A stretch of DNA of 64,000 nucleotides, from positions 16,076,193-16,140,192 of the forward strand of contig NC_046650.1 of NCBI RefSeq assembly GCF_900324485.2. Direction: 5' to 3'. This DNA comes from Mastacembelus armatus. Taxonomy: Eukaryota; Chordata; Actinopteri; Synbranchiformes; Mastacembelidae. The notes under the pieces are model-generated. The model had not been told where the DNA came from. It was given only the letters and a program-made list of their open reading frames with translations, and ran no database searches. The position numbers and the translations under genes were made by a program. This document shows, piece after piece, positions 58,996 to 64,000 of this stretch. Numbering within the stretch: the first letter of the stretch is position 1; every line of letters begins with the position of its first letter.

Positions 58996-59294
58996 ACGCC
59001 TCTTCAGTGGTGTAAAGTTTCTCAGAGATCAGACTTTGACCCTGTTGGTCCATGAGGCAGCTTTTCCCTGAACACACAGTCTGAGCTCTGAGCTTCTCAG
59101 CTTTGTCTGCATCACCTGAAGTTAACAAACAGGTCTGGTTGGAGCCATCAGGACTTACAGTACCCCTTTTCTATCAGAGCACTGGATCAAGACCAAAGTC
59201 CTAAATCCTGCAGACAACCAGGACTCTGTCCTTCACCAGTCAGTTTGGTTGTGACCCTCACATGACTGAGTCAAAGTGTGAAGACCATAGAGAC

Positions 59295-59415
59295 ACAGAT
59301 CAGACCCGGTTAAAGTCTCTCTGGGTCTGAAAGGACTCTGGCTCAGGACCAGGGGAGAGTCAGTCTGAAAAACTTCTCATCGCTCTTTTTATATGTAGAA
59401 GGCAGAGTTGACTTT
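59295..59415 (-). promoter_or_regulatory. Inverted copy of the receptor promoter
   Basis: On the minus strand it has TATATAAAAAGAGCGATGAG followed by the start of the 5' exon, as in gene A. No donor is kept, and the minus strand runs back into the 3' flank of gene I, so it may be unused. Confidence 0.55.
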
Positions 59416-59422
59416 GGCCAGA

Positions 59423-60155
59423 GGTGGGAAATAACGAAGTACAAATACTTCATTACTGTACTTAAGTAGATTTTTCAGGTATCTGTACTTTACTTGAGTA
59501 TTTATTCTTCTGAGGACTTTTTACTTTTACTCCCTACATTTAAACAAAAATATCTGTACTTTCTCCTCCTCACATTATCAAACAGGCTCCTTCCTGTTTC
59601 AACCTCACGACGTAAAAGACGTAACTAACTAGAGAGTTAAATCCAGGGAGTGTTCAGGTTATGATGGAGAGAAAACCTGCAGTGACACATGGAGGAAGAA
59701 AGGGACCCAGGAAGTGGTGCAGCAGGTTTGGAAAAGCTGGACATTCCCACCCATGGGTGGATTTAGAAGAACTGTTCGATGTTGTCGGCTCCAAGAATGA
59801 ATCATGGTGAATATGTTGTTTTGTTTCCTGAACCAGCACCGTGCAGGTTGTTAACATCCATCCATCTTAATCCTAAACAGGGTCCCAGGGATCTGCTGGA
59901 GCCTATCCCAGCTCTCTTTGAGTGAAAGACAGGGGTACACCCTGGACAGGTCACCAGTCCATCACAGGGTGGTTAATATAAGAAGAAGAATTTCCTGTTT
60001 TTGTGTCAAAATGTTTTAGTTTTGTGGAGTTATCAAAAGATGTGTTGTGTATCACTGACAGTGGAGTCAGTACTTCTCCTTTTACCAGAGTCTTTTTTCA
60101 CACAGTATCTGCTTCTACTTAAGTATAATATGTGAGGACTTTTACCACGTCTGCA
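59423..60155. mobile_element. hAT-like non-autonomous element with a SINE fragment inside
   Basis: Ends are CAGAGGTGGGAAATAAC and the inverse of GCAGACGTGGTAAAAGTCC. Subterminal sequence TACTTAAGTAGATTTTTCAG is typical of a widespread fish element. A 3' piece of the SINE-like repeat lies inside at about 59855-59965. No target duplication could be confirmed by eye. Confidence 0.65.
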
Positions 60156-60159
60156 CACG

Positions 60160-61565
60160 GGTCAAGATGAGGGCAGAGCACATTTCTACAGACCCCTCAC
60201 GTCCTGGTCCCAAACTGTTTGACTCCGCCCCTCTGGTTGGTCCTACAGGACACTGTCTGTCAAAACCCCCGGACACAAGGACAGTTTCTGTCCCTGTGAC
60301 ATCACTATGAGGGACAATGATTCATGTTTGTCTGGACAACAGATCACAGTAAACACCAATGTTGGTGTCAGTGCAGTAACTGTCCATTGTAAATATTTGT
60401 AAATATAGAAGATACACGTTCACTCCAGGATGTTCATGATGGAAAAACATCTGCACACTCAAAAATCTTTACATGAACTAAATCTGTTAATCTGTCAGTG
60501 TTTGCACTTTATGCCAATTTGCACTAATGTCAAACTGCTGCTGTTGACCTTTGAACCTTTCAAGGCCTTTTGTTTATATTCATCCTCACATTGTACATAA
60601 CTGCTGTATTTGTACTATAACTAAGACTGCATATATATTATAACTTTACATAGTAACTTAGAGAAAGGAGCCTTATTCTCTTCGTTTTATGTAGACATGT
60701 ATTTTTATTTTGAAAAGAGGAAGTGTTGTTCCTCTACGTTAACGTGACATCCTGTTTAGTCTCGTTGGTTGGTACTAACTTTTCTATCGGTCAAATCTAG
60801 ATATTCCAAGTATCTTTCGCTGTGTTGTGTTAGTTCACCATCTCGGTGAGTTTATTTGAAGCTAGGCTAGTAGCTAATGTTTATATGTGGTTACTGATGA
60901 AACTACCGGAAGTGGAAGCAACATGCTAGCGGTTAGCTAAAACCGTAGCCTGCTAATGACAAGCGTGTATTTGTTGCTTATTAATGCTAGAACCACCTTG
61001 TTTCCTGTTCCACGGTGATTTGTTCCCTCTACGGTGGAATAATCGTTGAATTTTATCTCAGGTCATGGAAAAGAAAAATTAGCTAATTTGCTGAAACTCT
61101 TAATTTTAAATTCGTGGTAAAATGAGTAAAAACAAAAGGAAGAATTCATTATGTTGTTAAACATGAGTTAATGCTGCTTATTTTTGACTATGTTGCTAAG
61201 GAGGAACAGCCTTTTGATTCCTCTGTATTTGCTGCTCATGTAGTTAGTTGAAGTGACAATAAAAGTCTTTGGATCTTGAATCTTCCATGTGTGTTGGCTT
61301 CCAGCAGAACAGAACAAGTGATCTGACCAAATGTCTGCTCCACAGGTCTGGATGTGGATGGAAAATACTCTGAGAGCTTCCGGTCTGATCCGATGGATTT
61401 ACATTTCAAGCTCAAACTGATCTGTGGGACTTTACTTTCACTTTCATTTACACCGATAAAGACACTGAAGACGCTGGTGACGCGCTGTGATTGGAGGAGA
61501 TTTTAAACAGGGCGGGACCTTCAGGGACATTTTAACCAATAAAACTGCACCAGAATCTGGAGCCT
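60160..61565. other. Gene-poor interval
   Basis: AT-rich, no supported gene or RNA. It ends at the sharp left boundary of module M4. Confidence 0.4.
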
Positions 61566-61566
61566 G

Positions 61567-64000
61567 AATTCGAGTTTCCAGCTAAGCTAGCTCAGCTAAC
61601 TGACTGTTGACTGTGTTTCTTTGCTCATGTGTAAGTCACTAGTGTTTAGTTCACTGGTCTGAAATGCTCAGAGGTAAAAAGTGTCGTTACATTTTTATAT
61701 TAAAATGTGAGTGATGGATCCACTCGTCTTTCCTCTGCCTGGTTTCATATTATTTTACAGATGCAATGTGTAAAATGTGAAAGATTTAGCAGCACCTAGT
61801 CATGAGATGACAGAATCCAACCTTCAGGGTAATGTTGACTATTGGATGCTAAGTGTTAAGTAGTGATGAGAATTAAGGGTCTTCAAAGGTAAAACAGCTC
61901 ATGGGTTATAGAAGTTAAACTGCTTTTAAAGCAACAGTTCCACAAAACTGGAAGACGTTTTATTGGAACGATGAAGAACAAGTATGAACTAACAACACTT
62001 ATTTAACAACAGCCCTGAAATAGAAGTGTTTCCTGTTTTTGCTCAGAAACATGTTTAACTTGTGAACTATATATAAGTCACCTTCATGATTTGACTAGGT
62101 CAGCATTTTAAAGCAGTCCATGTATTGGTCCTTCAACAAATACTTTCTGTTTCCCAGCACACAAAGGTCCTTTTGTGTTTGGGTAAAGACACTTGATTCT
62201 TGCTTCGTCTTATCACTCAGCAGAGGAAGATGATGAAGTGTCGGTTCAGCTGATCCACACAAAATCCTTCCAGCTGTGCAGAGGTGGGTCATGTGTTTTT
62301 TGGTTTAGACCATAACAGCCTGGAAATATCCAGACAGAGAGAGAGACGGTCCAACCTGTGGATTTATGGCAGGAAGTCAAATCATTAGTTTTCATTGAAC
62401 AACCTGATCATAGTTTATAGAAGAGCGACACCTGCTGGCTGAGTTGGAGAACTGCACGTGAGGGGTCGTCCTGACAAAGCCTCGTGGCTTCAGGCTGAAT
62501 GGGATCTGATCATTATTCACCTGAACAGAGCTGTGTCTGCAGGACCAGGGACCCAGAGTCCGGCAAAGGTGAGACACCGAGCGTTTCTTTAGCAAAGACA
62601 CTTTGTTGGTGCGACCCTCCCTCATTGTTTGTCTGCACCTGCTACAGGTGCGTGACGCCCCAACACGCAGAGCAGCGTGGCCGCATGGCGGACTGAGCTT
62701 CAAGGCCTTCAGGCTCAAAGTGCCTCCTTAAAACCACGTCGGACCAAGACCAGACATCGGGTCTGCAACGTGTGGCTCCATAAGGGCCCTGAAGACTCGT
62801 GGACAAAGGTGAGCTTGTCCTTTAGATGGTTTCCTTGACTGAAGAACCTGGGCTCAACAAGCACTGGCTCTTTAACACCACTATGGCTCTGCCTGTTTCT
62901 CTGATGTCCTGCAGGGGGAGCAGTTTAGCCACTAACCGTCCCACCACCATGTTCTGGCCCTGGATCATGGTCAGGCCTCCAGACACAGTCATAAGGGAAG
63001 TATTGTAGAGTCTGTTGTCTTTGTATCTGTCTCGTGTCCTAGAAAGTCAGCAGCCTAGTTACTAACATCTGAACTAGTCTTCCAGATGAGCATCTGCAGC
63101 CCAGATCAGACTTTGATAATGATTTGCTCCTTGTATGAAGTGGAGAGTGATTACTAGGGAAGTTTGGACATGGTCAGACTGGGATTGTCCAAACAGGCAG
63201 TTAGTATGTTGTAATGTTAAGAGGAGTTTTGTTGTTGATCATCACCCAAATTCTGATAGAAATCCAATGTGGGTTGTACCTGAGGGTTCAGTCTCTGGGT
63301 CGTCAGTGGATACTGACAAGGATACTGACAACCCTAACCCTAACCCAGCTTCATGTAGTTATGACTGTGAAACGAATCAAGTCGCAGCTCGATCTGCGCT
63401 TAGTCAGCGTTCATTGAACGAGACTGACATCTAACTTCAGTTCAGAAGTTCAGTTTTTCTTTGGCTCACGTTTCTGTCCCACACTCGTAGGTTCTTATTG
63501 ACCGTTGATCTCCACAAGACCATTTGTAGTTCAGCTCTTGGCTCCAAGAAGGAAGTGGATGAAGTGAGTTTAGTTCCACTGTTTGAAGTTGGGTCTTGGA
63601 TTCTGAAAATCAGTCAGTAGAAGTTTGAGGATTCATCAGTTGAGCAAAAAGTGCAGCACAAACATCAGCTGCATTTTAACCTTTGATTTCTTGAATCCTC
63701 TGGTCATCCAGGCTGCATTTGTCACCTTCCTTATCTTGATGTTGCACAGTATAATTCACTGGATCATTTCTCATTAGAGACTGAAACAAACCAGTGTGAG
63801 CTGTTCCCTGTGGAGCTGTTCCCAAAATCCACCAGCAGGTGGCACCAGAACAGTCCTGTCAGTGGAGCTGATGGTCTAACTGGACCCCTCTTCTCTGATA
63901 AACAGCTGAGTTCATGTGTTTCCTCTGAAATCTTGATCTTTGACTTGAGTCTTTCATCAGGGAAGTTGAGCTTCAGTCCCACACAGTGACTTGAGACTTG
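61567..64000. repeat. Duplicated intergenic module, copy M4, cut by the window end
   Basis: Starts abruptly within the sequence that lies about 500 bases inside M1 (GAGTTTCCAGCTAAGC). It follows M1 to about 62820, then the alternative middle section shared with M3, then the shared right section. A TAACCC-like short run is at about 63330-63350. By analogy with M1-B and M2-F, a minus-strand KK-class receptor may lie beyond the window. Confidence 0.7.

Noticed and set aside
1-64000. CRISPR arrays, tRNA or rRNA genes, intact retroviral elements
   Set aside because: None was recognised. The regular repeats are microsatellites and minisatellites, and the tRNA-like boxes belong to SINE-like repeats.

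Overview
The window looks like a teleost fish nuclear genome. Genes are split by introns with phase-1 joints around immunoglobulin (Ig) domains. The gaps hold fish-type repeats: Tc1/mariner ends, an RTE-like LINE, a second LINE reverse-transcriptase fragment, tRNA-derived SINE-like copies, hAT-like non-autonomous elements and many microsatellites. Nothing suggests a bacterial or viral source.

The main content is a recently expanded cluster of one Ig-superfamily receptor family. Eight copies look intact in their coding exons: A (+, 1639-2539), B (-, 6206-7156), D (-, 13469-14635), E (+, 21971-22871), F (-, 26221-27162), G (-, 40900-41763), H (+, 47631-48596) and I (+, 58075-58995). Each has a signal-peptide exon, a 99-nt intron, one V-type Ig exon and a transmembrane/tail exon. 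The signal exons, the first intron and most of the Ig framework are almost identical between copies. The F-G loop, the transmembrane segment and the tail differ. Two transmembrane/tail classes occur: a short tail with a Lys near the membrane (A, E, I) and an alanine-rich segment followed by a KK-containing tail (B, D, F, G, H). A and B, and again E and F, face each other across a shared ~3 kb module. Spliced non-coding 5' exons with a TATA-box promoter lie upstream of several copies.

Broken copies lie between the intact ones: truncated signal exons near 11.6 and 52.0 kb, a V/TM remnant at 30.3-30.6 kb, mosaic fragments at 43.87-45.60 kb and an orphan transmembrane exon at 28.69 kb. A second Ig family, three MOG/butyrophilin-like V exons on the minus strand, sits at 31.9-33.8 kb. 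An unrelated-looking signal-peptide exon (+) is at 35.6 kb.

Layout: 0-9 kb is the A/B convergent pair. 9-13.4 kb holds repeats, a truncated copy and module pieces. 13.4-14.7 kb is D. 15-20 kb holds rearranged repeats and a 1.4 kb duplicated block. 20-28 kb is the E/F pair, then 28.7 kb the orphan exon. 30-34 kb holds the remnant and the second Ig family. 38-42 kb is a module plus G. 43-46 kb is a graveyard. 47-49.3 kb is H. 49.5-55 kb holds duplicated block, LINEs and inverted pieces. 55.6-56.5 kb holds a PHD-finger remnant and a foldback repeat. 56.7-59 kb is I. 59.4-60.2 kb is a hAT-like element, and 61.6-64 kb is a further module copy running off the window. The products are probably cell-surface immune-type receptors. 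Ligands, signalling partners and exact family name cannot be read from the sequence.
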